Assembly (NCBI GenBank): GCA_949290355.1
Contig: CASERN010000002.1
Span: forward strand, 1-64,000
Length of the DNA: 64,000 nt
Origin: an uncultured bacterium
Lineage (GTDB): Bacteria; Cyanobacteriota; Vampirovibrionia; Gastranaerophilales; Gastranaerophilaceae
Direction of reading: 5' to 3'
The notes under the pieces are model-generated. The model saw only the letters and a list, made by a program, of their open reading frames with translations. It searched no databases and was not told the origin of the DNA. Within the stretch, counting starts at the first letter, position 1, and every line of letters begins with the position of its first letter. Both the position numbers and the translations under genes were made by a program. Shown piece by piece: positions 8,844 through 17,472 of this stretch.

Positions 8844-11800
8844 TTATAAACTCTCATACCATTCTTTTAAGTCTTTTCTTTTAACTTTTCTTGTTGAAGT
8901 CTTTGGCAACTCATCACGATGAAGAACAACAACCGTCGGAGTTTTGTAAGGTGCTAAGTTTGCTTCTGATAGACGTTTCACTTCTGCTTCAAGCTCATTT
9001 TGAATTTCCTCGTCTGATTTTTTTGCAAGTTCATCAGATGGTGTTATAATTACTCCGACTTCTTCTGTTCCTGCTTTATTTCCAGATTTTATCATTAAAG
9101 ACATTACGCAAAGCTCTTTAATAAGTTCTGATGTTTCTAATACTGCTTCAACTTCTTCTGGGAAGATTTTTTTGCCACCACCAAGAACTATCATGTTCTT
9201 AATTCGACCTGTAATTTTAATAAATCCTTGTTTGTCAATTTCACCAATATCGCCTGTATGAAACCAACCGTCTTCATCAATAACTTCTTTTGTCATTTCT
9301 GGTTTACCATAATATCCTTGCATGACGTTTGGTCCTGTTGCAAGAATTTCACCGTTATCAGAAATTTTTACCATTACCGAAGGCAAAGGTTGTCCGACTG
9401 TTCCTAATTTTGAATGACCATAACGATTAGTTGAAATTGTCGGAGAAGTTTCTGTTAAACCATATCCTTGAAATATAGGAACACCGATTCTGTCAAAAAA
9501 TTCTGCAACATTATCCTCTAAAGGAGCACCTCCGCAAATAAAACACTCTAATCTTCCCCCCAAACCATCAATTACTGATTTAAACATTAAACGGCGAATT
9601 CTGCGCGGCATAAATCTTGCAAAAGAATAAAGTATTTTAAACACTTTTTGTGCAATTTCAGGCTGCTTTTTTATCTGTTTATCAATACTGTTTTTAAGCA
9701 TTTTTGCAACAAGGGGAACTACAATCATATTTGTAATTCCTTTTTCTTTCATTGTTATTGCAAGTTCTTTTGGATTTAAGGATTTTATGTAAACAATTTT
9801 TGCCCCCATATAAAGCATGCCAAAGAATCCGCAATCTAACTCAAGCAAATGATTTAAAGGCAAAATTGAAAGTAGAGTATGCTCATGTGTAATTTTGAAC
9901 ATAGTTTCAAAATCACGAAGTTGAGAATATATGTTTCCAAAACTAATCATAACACCTTTTGGATTACCCGTTGTGCCTGATGTATAAACAATCAGTGCTG
10001 TTTCATCCAATGATCTTGGTCTTCCCAAATCTTTTTTTATATCCGTTTCCAAATCAGATACCGACGGAATTTCTTTATGTTCCCTTTCTTCGTTATCTAG
10101 AACAAATATTTGCTCAATGGATTTTACATTTTTTTCAACTTCAATAGCATGTTCTAGGTAATGACTTGAACAAAACAAAATCCTAGGGTTGCAGTCGTTT
10201 AATATATGCGTATGCTCTGGTACTGTAAGTTTAACATCTAAAGGAACCGTAATTGCACCTGTTTGAATAGATGCAAACATTCCGACTGAAAATTCAGGTC
10301 TTGATTCACAAATTATGGCAATTCTATCACCACGTTGTATTTTTATTGTTTCAATAAGATAATTTGCAAATTTTTTAGCTCTTCTTGAAATTTCAAGATA
10401 ACTTAATTCCTCATACCCATCTTTTGTTTTTAAAGACAATGCTTTCACCTGTCCGTAAATATCGCTTTTTTCTTGCATTAAATCTAAGAAATTTGAATGC
10501 AATTTATGATTAATATTATAAAAAGCACGTCGTTCAAGTGATTTTTTCATAAAGTTTACACGAATCTGCAGTTCATGTGCAATTTCTTTTTCATCAGAAT
10601 GAAAGTCAGATATAGGTTGACCAAATTGAATAACAATTGTATTAAATAACTTAGGGAATTTTCTGGTTTTGCCCCAAGTTTCAAAGCCTCCCTGTATGGC
10701 AAAAGGAATAATCGGAGCATTAGTTTCTTTTGCCATTATTCCGACTCCTCTGTTAAATTTACAAATTTCACCATTTGGCGTAAACTTGCCTTCAGGAAAA
10801 ATAATTACAGCTTCTCCTGATTTTAATTTTTGATTGGCACTTTCAATTGCTTCTATGCCTTTACCAAATTTTAAAGGTAAAACATTAAAATATTTTAATA
10901 AATGCCTTACTACAGGAGTTTTAAAAGCTGCTGGACCTGTCACGAACCACAGTTGACGATGTGTAGCCATTTGTACAATAAATGGATCTAAATGTCCTGT
11001 ATGGTTACCGGCAAGGATTACTTTACCTTTTTTGGGGATATTCTCGGCTCCTTCAATTCTGTATCTAAAAAGAAGCACGAAAAGCTGCCCCAATGTGGCT
11101 TTTAATAAGAAATATCTGAAACTTTTATCAAATATTAGCACCAGTGCGGCAAGTAAAAATGAAAATAATGCAATTCCTTTAAATACATTCAAAGGATTTA
11201 TAAAACCGATAATAGTTGCAACAATCACTGTTCCAATTAGAAAGCTGAAAGTACTAGCTGTTAATTGTAACCCAAATATTTTACCTCTGACATTGTCTGG
11301 GGTAATTTTTTGTAAAATTGTATCAAGCATAACAATTATAACAGCATCAGCCATTCCGATTGGAATAAGCCACATCCAAGCACTGTTGATACTTTTACAT
11401 AATGGGGCAGTAACAAGAGCAAGACACAGTATAATAAATCCGCTTACAAATAAATGTGGAATTCTCATTATTCTTGCAAAATATATTGTCACTGCCATAC
11501 CTGTAATAACACCTATGCCTAAAAGGGTTCTCAGATAAGTTAAATCACTGAATGCTAGCCCATAATAATCGGTAATAAGAGCATTTAAACTATTTGAAAA
11601 TACCGCAACTATAAATTGCAGACAAATAGCCAGTCCGACTAGATATAATACTTTTTTATGTTTTTTTAAATAATTTAATGCTACAGCCATATCATTAATT
11701 TTTTCTTTTGTGGTAAATATATTTTGTTTAATCGAGAATTTGATTAATGCAGTAAAAATTGCTCCAATTAAATACATTCCACCAATTATTAAAAATGCTT

Positions 11801-12314
11801 TGTCATATCCAAGAGTTATCAAATAATTTGTAGCAAAAGCTCCAAATAATAAAGCAATAACCCCAATTGAAGAAGTAAATGCGTTTGCAAATTTTAATTG
11901 CTTATTTTTAACAATATTTGTAATTGCAGACATTTTAGCAGGATAGAAAAATGCGGCTCCAATACCCAAACAAAAAACAATAGTGTAGATCAAATTCTGA
12001 GTTAATTGAGGAAGAAAGGAAATCATTATACAAGTTGTTACGGCCCTAAAAAGACAACTTATTGAAAGGATTGCTTTTCTGGAAAATCTGTCACAAAGTA
12101 CTCCCGAAAACGGACTTACTAAAAATTGAGGTAAAAGGAATACAAAAAACATTATAGCGATAGATTTTCCTGTATTTCCCGAAATTTGCAAAAGAATAGA
12201 CGCAAACAAAAATTGAACAATTGCATCTGCAAAATGGGAAAAAAGTTGGCCCAAAAATAATTTATCAAATTCAAAATTTGCGAATGGTCCAAACTTTTTC
12301 TTAATTCCATTCAT
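8844..12314 (-). CDS. LplT-Aas fusion: MFS transporter + acyltransferase + acyl-ACP/CoA ligase
   Basis: 1156 residues in three modules. Residues 1-400 are a 12-helix major-facilitator domain like lysophospholipid flippase LplT. Residues 405-600 are a PlsC-type acyltransferase with NHTGHLD (437-443, the HX4D catalytic pair) and FPEGKFTP. Residues 620-1156 are an ANL adenylating domain with VYTSGTTGNPKG (776-787), GYGLTETSPTIS and TGDIGEID. This fits import and re-acylation of lysophospholipids. In E. coli the transporter and the Aas enzyme are separate genes; here they are fused. The 3' end faces the lipid-type operon, suggesting a local lipid-metabolism region. Confidence 0.88.
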   Translation of the reverse strand: MNGIKKKFGPFANFEFDKLFLGQLFSHFADAIVQFLFASILLQISGNTGKSIAIMFFVFLLPQFLVSPFSGVLCDRFSRKAILSISCLFRAVTTCIMISFLPQLTQNLIYTIVFCLGIGAAFFYPAKMSAITNIVKNKQLKFANAFTSSIGVIALLFGAFATNYLITLGYDKAFLIIGGMYLIGAIFTALIKFSIKQNIFTTKEKINDMAVALNYLKKHKKVLYLVGLAICLQFIVAVFSNSLNALITDYYGLAFSDLTYLRTLLGIGVITGMAVTIYFARIMRIPHLFVSGFIILCLALVTAPLCKSINSAWMWLIPIGMADAVIIVMLDTILQKITPDNVRGKIFGLQLTASTFSFLIGTVIVATIIGFINPLNVFKGIALFSFLLAALVLIFDKSFRYFLLKATLGQLFVLLFRYRIEGAENIPKKGKVILAGNHTGHLDPFIVQMATHRQLWFVTGPAAFKTPVVRHLLKYFNVLPLKFGKGIEAIESANQKLKSGEAVIIFPEGKFTPNGEICKFNRGVGIMAKETNAPIIPFAIQGGFETWGKTRKFPKLFNTIVIQFGQPISDFHSDEKEIAHELQIRVNFMKKSLERRAFYNINHKLHSNFLDLMQEKSDIYGQVKALSLKTKDGYEELSYLEISRRAKKFANYLIETIKIQRGDRIAIICESRPEFSVGMFASIQTGAITVPLDVKLTVPEHTHILNDCNPRILFCSSHYLEHAIEVEKNVKSIEQIFVLDNEEREHKEIPSVSDLETDIKKDLGRPRSLDETALIVYTSGTTGNPKGVMISFGNIYSQLRDFETMFKITHEHTLLSILPLNHLLELDCGFFGMLYMGAKIVYIKSLNPKELAITMKEKGITNMIVVPLVAKMLKNSIDKQIKKQPEIAQKVFKILYSFARFMPRRIRRLMFKSVIDGLGGRLECFICGGAPLEDNVAEFFDRIGVPIFQGYGLTETSPTISTNRYGHSKLGTVGQPLPSVMVKISDNGEILATGPNVMQGYYGKPEMTKEVIDEDGWFHTGDIGEIDKQGFIKITGRIKNMIVLGGGKKIFPEEVEAVLETSELIKELCVMSLMIKSGNKAGTEEVGVIITPSDELAKKSDEEIQNELEAEVKRLSEANLAPYKTPTVVVLHRDELPKTSTRKVKRKDLKEWYESL

Positions 12315-12578
12315 TTTATAACTCCTCTATGAAGCTGCCACCTGGTTTAATCTTAACAATGTTAACATTTATATGCAAATTTATGAAATATTTTTACAAG
12401 TACAGTAAGCTGTTATAATAATATAAATACCAATGTTTAATGCTTTTAGTATTGCATTTCAATCATATTGTTATATAAATCTTTATTTTTAGGGAATAAA
12501 ATATTCCGCATATTCCTGCAATTGCAAGTAATAGGGAAATAATTGCTATTGAAAATCTTATTTTGTATATGTGTTTTA
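12315..12578. other. Intergenic, possible hydrophobic peptide remnant
   Basis: No normal gene is visible. On the minus strand, an open frame directly after the aldo/keto reductase stop encodes a hydrophobic helix (about 30 residues, including IAIISLLLAIAGICGIFYS) but has no ATG, GTG or TTG start in frame. It may be a remnant. A weak A/T-rich promoter region for the upstream-facing gene is all else I see. Confidence 0.3.
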
Positions 12579-13214
12579 TTATTCCATACTCTTTTCAACT
12601 TCTTTAACTTTTTTATCAACTTCTGCTAGCAGTTTTGGAATATCTAACGATTGCGGACAATTTTTGCTGCACAGACCGCATTTTATACATTTGTCAGCTC
12701 TTGTAGATTCATCAAGTGCATTATAGTTATAGACAAACATAAAACTTGCGTTGGGAGCGGTATTACCTTTGAACATATTGTACAGCCCGAATATTGCAGG
12801 AATATTTATGCCTCTTGGGCAAACTTCCATACAGTATTTACAAGCTGTACAACTGATTGCCCCGCCTGATTGGATTATTTGAGCTATATCATGAGCAACT
12901 TTTTCTTCTTTTTCAGTTATAGCTTTGTAATTTACAAATGTATCAATATTTTCTTTTAATTGTTGTAAATTGCTCATTCCACTAAGTATCGTGAATACTC
13001 TTTGACGACCAGCAACCCATCTTAGTCCGAATGATGCTTGAGTGTCATTTGGGCATTCTTGTTTTAGTTTATCTTTAGCTTTTTGAGGAAGATTACATAA
13101 TACCCCGCCCCTCAATGGTTCCATAACGATTACAGGAACTTTTGCTTCATCTGCTATTTGGTATAATTCATCAGCATTTACAACCTCCCAGTCCAAGTAG
13201 GGGCAATAATTATT
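12579..13214 (-). pseudogene. Aldo/keto reductase with ferredoxin domain, N-terminally truncated
   Basis: The frame opens only at a stop at 13215-13217 and reads NNYCPYLDWEVVNADEL, then VPVIVMEPLRGG. This is the second half of the barrel of ferredoxin-type aldo/keto reductases (full length about 370 residues). The C-terminal 2x[4Fe-4S] ligands are intact: CTACKYCMEVCPRG and CIKCGLCSKNCPQS. The catalytic Tyr, Asp, Lys and His half is missing and no ATG start exists (a TTG at 13194-13196 is the only candidate). It sits 20-odd bases after the ArsR gene, so a deletion probably joined them. A short ferredoxin-like protein made from the TTG cannot be excluded. Confidence 0.65.
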
Positions 13215-13239
13215 TTAAAATTAAGCTATATCAAAAATA

Positions 13240-13521
13240 TCAAGAATGTAAAAGCTGTTTTAAAATCTTTATAACTTTTGGGTTTTCTACCCTGTAACAT
13301 ATTTGATTTGCATGACGATGACCTGAAATTACGTTTGCATTTTTCAATATAGTTAAATGTTGTGAAACTGTTGGTTGAGGAATTTGTAGACATTCACACA
13401 TTTTGCTCACATTACATTCAGGTTTTAACATTAAATTATATGCAATAGTTAACCTTGTCGGGTGCGCAAGTGCTTTAAAAATCGTAGTATATTCTTCTAT
13501 ATCTATATTTTCATCTTTCAT
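13240..13521 (-). CDS. ArsR-family repressor, probable sulfur-species sensor
   Basis: 93 residues with the ArsR winged-helix layout: FKALAHPTRLTI, then CNVSKMCECLQIPQPTVSQHL as the recognition helix and a wing through HRHANQICYRV. Cysteines at 36, 42, 44 and 75 could sense metal or, as in SqrR/BigR-type members, persulfide. The gene is divergent from the four-domain CoA-disulfide reductase fusion. A 13-bp sequence, AATATACGAATAT, is present twice between them, so it probably controls both promoters. A metal-sensing role is the alternative. Confidence 0.8.
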   Translation of the reverse strand: MKDENIDIEEYTTIFKALAHPTRLTIAYNLMLKPECNVSKMCECLQIPQPTVSQHLTILKNANVISGHRHANQICYRVENPKVIKILKQLLHS

Positions 13522-13536
13522 ATTATGAGAATATTA

Positions 13537-13614
13537 CAATATACGAATATTGTCAAATTGCCTGTTGACAAAAATGAAAAATCTGATAATATAAATATAT
13601 GAATATACGAATAT
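13537..13614. promoter_or_regulatory. Divergent operator/promoter region with repeated ArsR-type site
   Basis: AATATACGAATAT occurs exactly twice, at 13538-13550 and 13602-13614. The first copy lies in the inverted repeat CAATAT-ACGA-ATATTG (13537-13552), just upstream of the ArsR start. Between the copies a plus-strand promoter reads TTGACA (13565-13570), 16 nt, TAATAT (13587-13592). The second copy covers the likely transcript start of the reductase gene. This is the geometry expected for autoregulation plus repression of the divergent gene. Confidence 0.7.
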
Positions 13615-13636
13615 ATTAAATTTAGAAGAGGGTTTA

Positions 13637-16015
13637 ATGAAAGTAGTTATAATAGGCGGCGGAGCATGCGGAGCTAGTTGTGCAACAAGATTAAGAAGAT
13701 TAGATGAAAATTGTAAAATTACAATTTTGGAGCGCACTGATGAAGTATCAATTGCAAATTGCGGACTACCTTATTATTGTTCAGATATAATTTCAGAAAG
13801 AGAAAAAATTCTTGTTTCAAACCCTGAACGTTTTAAAAATATGTTTAATATTGATGTTCAATTGAACTGTGAAGTTGTTGAAATAAACAGGGATGAAAAA
13901 TATGTACTCTCTCAAAATAATGAAAAATTTTATTATGATAAATTAGTTTTGGCTCAGGGGGCAAATCCTATAAGACCAAATTTAGAAGGAATTGATAATA
14001 AAAATATATTTACAGTCAGAACTTTAGCTGATGCTGATAAAATCAAAGATTATGTTGCTACAAATGACATTAAAAATGCAGTAGTTGTAGGAGGCGGATT
14101 TATCGGTGTTGAGATGGCTGAAAATCTTGCTCATCTTGGAATTGATACAAAACTTGTCGAATTATCAGAACAAATTTTAGCTCCTGTTGATTATGAAGTT
14201 GCATGTTTTGCCCAAAATGAAATGAGAGCAAATGGTGTGGAATTAATTTTGTCAGACGGTGTTAAAAGTTTTTTGGGAAACGAAATAGAATTAACATCAG
14301 GCAGAAAAATTTCTTCTGATATTGTAATTTTATCAATTGGAGTCAGACCTGATACGACTTTAGCACAAAAGGCAGGATTAGAAGTTGGCAGAGGGATTAA
14401 AGTAAATGAAAATATGCAGACATCCGATGCCGATATTTTTGCTGGAGGCGATAGTGTTGAAGTCAAAAGTTTTATAACAGATGAAGATGTACTTATTCCT
14501 TTAGCAGGACCTGCAAACAGACAAGGAAGAATTATTGCAGATAATATTTGCGGGATAAGTTCTTTATATAAAAAATCTCAAGGAACATCAGTTTTGAAAG
14601 TTTTTGATTACACTGTAGCTGCTGTAGGATACAATGAAAAACTTTTAAAAAGAGAGGGAATTCCTTATTGGAAAATTCTTACATTTGGGAATTCACATGC
14701 AGGGTATTATCCTGATGCAACATCTACTTTTTACAAACTGTTATTCAATAACGAGGGCAAAATTCTTGGAGCTCAAGCTGTAGGTCAGGAAGGAGTTGAA
14801 AAAAGAATTGATGTAATATCCTCTGTAATGCGAAATAATGGGAATATTCAAGACTTGTTAGACAGTGAATTGTGTTATGCTCCGCCTTATTCATCTGCAA
14901 AAGATCCTGTAAATATTTTAGGAATGTGTGCGGATAATGTTTTGAGAGGATTTGTAAAACCTGCTTTTTACGAAGATATTGAAGGTTCGTTTGTTGTTGA
15001 TGTTAGAATTCCTGCAAGTTATAATACAAAAACTATTAACGGAGCTGTAAATATTCCGCTTGCTCAATTAAGAGATAGAACAGGTGAAATCCCTACTGAT
15101 AAGAAAGTTATTTTAGTATGTGATTCAGGTTATACAAGTTATCTTGCATCAAGGATTTTAATACAAAACGGATTTAATAACGTATATTCTTTGATGGCAG
15201 GCATGAAGCTTTATAAAGAAATTCAAAGAGATAAAGAAAGCAAAGTTACAAAAAAGATTAATGCACAAGCTATTTCAAAATCAAGTAAAAATGTTTTGAA
15301 AGTTGATGCTTGCGGGCTTTCATGCCCCGGACCGATTATGAAGTTGGCTGAAAATATCTCAAATATTCAAGAGGGTGATGTATTAGAAATTTCATCAACA
15401 GATAAGGGATTTTATGCTGATGTAGAAGCTTGGTGTAATTCAACAAACAATACTTTGCTTAACTTAGATAACAAAGATAAAAAAATCATTGCGACAATTC
15501 AAAAAGGTCAAATGCTTGCACCAAATCAAAATAAGCAAGCATTATCTAAAAATGCTCAAACAATAGTTGTTTTTTCAAATGACTTAGACAAAGCTCTTGC
15601 AGCGTTTATTATCGCTAATGGTGCTAAAGCAAGCGGGCATGATGTTACATTATTTTTCACTTTCTGGGGCTTAAATATTTTGAGAAAAGAAAATGTAACA
15701 GTGAAAAAATCATTAATTGATAAAATGTTTGGATTTATGATGCCAAAAGGTGCAGATAAATTAACGCTTTCAAAAATGAATATGGGCGGAGTTGGTTCTA
15801 TGATGATGAAGCGGGTAATGAAAAACAAAAATATTTCAACCCTTAAAGAACTTATCACTCAAGCTCTAGCAAACGGAGTTAAATTTATTGCCTGCCAGAT
15901 GAGCATGGACGTTATGGGCATCAAAAAAGAAGAACTTATTGACGGCGTAGAAATTGGCGGAGTGGCAAAATATATAGCCGAGAATAGTAATTCAAATTCC
16001 AATTTATTTATATAA
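13637..16015 (+). CDS. CoA-disulfide reductase fused to rhodanese, TusA and DsrE-like domains
   Basis: 792 residues, four domains. Residues 1-445 are an FAD/NAD(P)H disulfide reductase: VIIGGGACGASC at 4-15, the redox cysteine C42 in IANCGLPYYC, NAD site VVGGGFIGVEMAE. Residues 450-535 are a rhodanese domain with C495 in VCDSGYTSY. Residues 553-620 are TusA-like with CPGP at 563-566. Residues 640-780 are DsrE-like with C753. Together these can receive, pass on and reduce persulfide sulfur, with CoA or protein persulfides as likely substrates. The GAAGAGGG ribosome site supports the ATG. Regulation by the divergent ArsR protein is likely. Confidence 0.88.
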   Translation: MKVVIIGGGACGASCATRLRRLDENCKITILERTDEVSIANCGLPYYCSDIISEREKILVSNPERFKNMFNIDVQLNCEVVEINRDEKYVLSQNNEKFYYDKLVLAQGANPIRPNLEGIDNKNIFTVRTLADADKIKDYVATNDIKNAVVVGGGFIGVEMAENLAHLGIDTKLVELSEQILAPVDYEVACFAQNEMRANGVELILSDGVKSFLGNEIELTSGRKISSDIVILSIGVRPDTTLAQKAGLEVGRGIKVNENMQTSDADIFAGGDSVEVKSFITDEDVLIPLAGPANRQGRIIADNICGISSLYKKSQGTSVLKVFDYTVAAVGYNEKLLKREGIPYWKILTFGNSHAGYYPDATSTFYKLLFNNEGKILGAQAVGQEGVEKRIDVISSVMRNNGNIQDLLDSELCYAPPYSSAKDPVNILGMCADNVLRGFVKPAFYEDIEGSFVVDVRIPASYNTKTINGAVNIPLAQLRDRTGEIPTDKKVILVCDSGYTSYLASRILIQNGFNNVYSLMAGMKLYKEIQRDKESKVTKKINAQAISKSSKNVLKVDACGLSCPGPIMKLAENISNIQEGDVLEISSTDKGFYADVEAWCNSTNNTLLNLDNKDKKIIATIQKGQMLAPNQNKQALSKNAQTIVVFSNDLDKALAAFIIANGAKASGHDVTLFFTFWGLNILRKENVTVKKSLIDKMFGFMMPKGADKLTLSKMNMGGVGSMMMKRVMKNKNISTLKELITQALANGVKFIACQMSMDVMGIKKEELIDGVEIGGVAKYIAENSNSNSNLFI

Positions 16016-16035
16016 ACTAAAAAAAGGAGAAAATT

Positions 16036-16599
16036 ATGAAATCAATTACAACTTTTGACTTGCAGTATGCACACAGATTTTACAATTTCAAGGGCGAAGC
16101 ACAGTATTTACACGGGCACACAGGTACAATCACAATAGAAGTTGAAGACAGTATCAATTCTGGAGTAAATATGGTATTTCCATGTAATGAAATTCAAAAA
16201 ACAGCTTGGAATGTATTAAAGAATTTCGATCACGCAACAATTTTAAGAGAAGATGATCCGCTTTTACCTGCAATATTAGATGTTTACGAAAAACAAGGTA
16301 TCAAAAACGGTGCTCCGCAAAATACAATGAAAGGCGAAGCTTTTAAAACTGAGCTTGCCACAGCTTATCCTGATTGCAGACTTGTAGTTACCAAAGAAAC
16401 AATGACAGTAGAAGGTATGATAAAAATTGTCTATAATCTATTGAAAGATAAATTAAATATCTCTAAAATTACCTTTACAAGCGGTGTTAATGCTGCAACA
16501 GAAGATTTTAAAATCACAAAAACAATAGAACGTTGTCCATTATGCGGAATTGAATTAAACCCTGACGGAATTTGTCCGAAATGCGGATACAAAAAATAA
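16036..16599 (+). CDS. 6-pyruvoyl-tetrahydropterin synthase-like protein with zinc ribbon
   Basis: 187 residues. The zinc-binding triad of the PTPS/QueD fold is visible: H13 in YAHRF and H26/H28 in LHGHTG. The catalytic Cys that QueD and classical PTPS enzymes place a few residues before HGH is absent (GEAQYLHGH), so standard 6-carboxytetrahydropterin synthesis is doubtful. The C-terminus adds a four-Cys zinc ribbon, CPLCG and CPKCG. A strong AAAGGAG site precedes the ATG, 21 nt after the reductase gene, so they may share a transcript. An unusual pterin-type enzyme is the most I can claim. Confidence 0.7.
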   Translation: MKSITTFDLQYAHRFYNFKGEAQYLHGHTGTITIEVEDSINSGVNMVFPCNEIQKTAWNVLKNFDHATILREDDPLLPAILDVYEKQGIKNGAPQNTMKGEAFKTELATAYPDCRLVVTKETMTVEGMIKIVYNLLKDKLNISKITFTSGVNAATEDFKITKTIERCPLCGIELNPDGICPKCGYKK

Positions 16600-16714
16600 T
16601 TCTACATAATCTTGAAAATATAATACCTTTGTCTACATTTATATAAAATTGTGATTTTTACTCAAAACTTGTATTATAATCTTACATATAAGAAATATGG
16701 AGATTAATATTCAG

Positions 16715-16930
16715 ATGAAAAAAGTATTTTCAAGCATTTTGTTAACAATTTTATTATTAACAACAGTTTTGTCTGCAAATGCCGAAACTGTTGTTTTTAA
16801 TACAAAAACAAAAAAATATCACACAATAACTTGTCAATGGGCAAAAAAATGCACTGTTAATTGCGTAAAAATTGAGAAAAAAGAAGCGATACGCCAAGGC
16901 GGCAAACCTTGCAAAGTATGCGGAGGTTAA
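16715..16930 (+). CDS. Small secreted Ada-type zinc-binding domain protein
   Basis: 71 residues. An in-frame ATG at 16697 exists, but the GGAG at 16699-16702 lies 12 nt before the ATG at 16715, giving MKKVFSSILLTILLL, a clean signal peptide with probable cleavage after SANA. The mature part, YHTITCQWAKK, CVKIEKKEA and GGKPCKVCGG, resembles the small Cys-rich metal-binding domain at the N-terminus of Ada, which also occurs alone at the ends of secreted nucleases. Function of a free-standing secreted copy is unknown. Confidence 0.6.
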   Translation: MKKVFSSILLTILLLTTVLSANAETVVFNTKTKKYHTITCQWAKKCTVNCVKIEKKEAIRQGGKPCKVCGG

Positions 16931-16936
16931 AAACTT

Positions 16937-17254
16937 TTATTTATTACCTTTTTGAATAGCAAATCTCTGTTTTTTAATATTTCTAATTTCTTCTTTTAAT
17001 TTCTCTATTTGGAAAGTTATTTTTTCTTGTTTTTTTGTAAATGCATCAATTTCTTTGGATGTTTGACGCTTATAACTATGATATTTGCACAAATTATATA
17101 AATCACATTCAAACAGAGCTATTTGCTCTTTTAATTTAGAAATTTCCGCCAAATCGTCTTGTGTTAATTTTAACACTGGACCTTTATATTGTTTTGCAGG
17201 AATAAATCCTGTAAATTGAGGACAAAATGCAGTTTTGTTAGTTACTAAATTCAT
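16937..17254 (-). CDS. Hypothetical coiled-coil protein
   Basis: 105 residues from an ATG at 17254, preferred because AAAGG sits correctly before it; an in-frame start six codons upstream also exists. After a short N-terminal segment (FCPQFTGFIPAKQYKGP), residues 35-100 are rich in Lys, Glu and Leu in a heptad-like pattern, suggesting a coiled coil. No family recognised. The gene is convergent with the small secreted protein and lies only six bases from its end. Confidence 0.5.
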   Translation of the reverse strand: MNLVTNKTAFCPQFTGFIPAKQYKGPVLKLTQDDLAEISKLKEQIALFECDLYNLCKYHSYKRQTSKEIDAFTKKQEKITFQIEKLKEEIRNIKKQRFAIQKGNK

Positions 17255-17472
17255 ATAATATCTACCTTTCATGTGAATGTAAATCCCTGAAAAAAATTTT
17301 TTGCTAGAATTTATCTTACAAATTTACATAAAAACAAAATTTTAATATTAACTTTAAATAAATATATCCTGTAACACTACCTATTTTTAGCAAGAAAACA
17401 TAAAACTTATTACATATTATAAAATTGTGTACTACTCGAATTTCTAGGTATTTCAAATTATAGGAGAAAATT

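Noticed and set aside
11032-11538. 168-codon plus-strand open frame opposite the LplT-Aas gene
   Set aside because: It lies entirely within a well-supported minus-strand gene (the MFS domain), has low-complexity composition and no ribosome site; it is a shadow frame.
13240-13521. Arsenic-resistance operon
   Set aside because: The ArsR-type regulator has no arsenate reductase or arsenite pump nearby; its divergent partner is a sulfur-handling enzyme.
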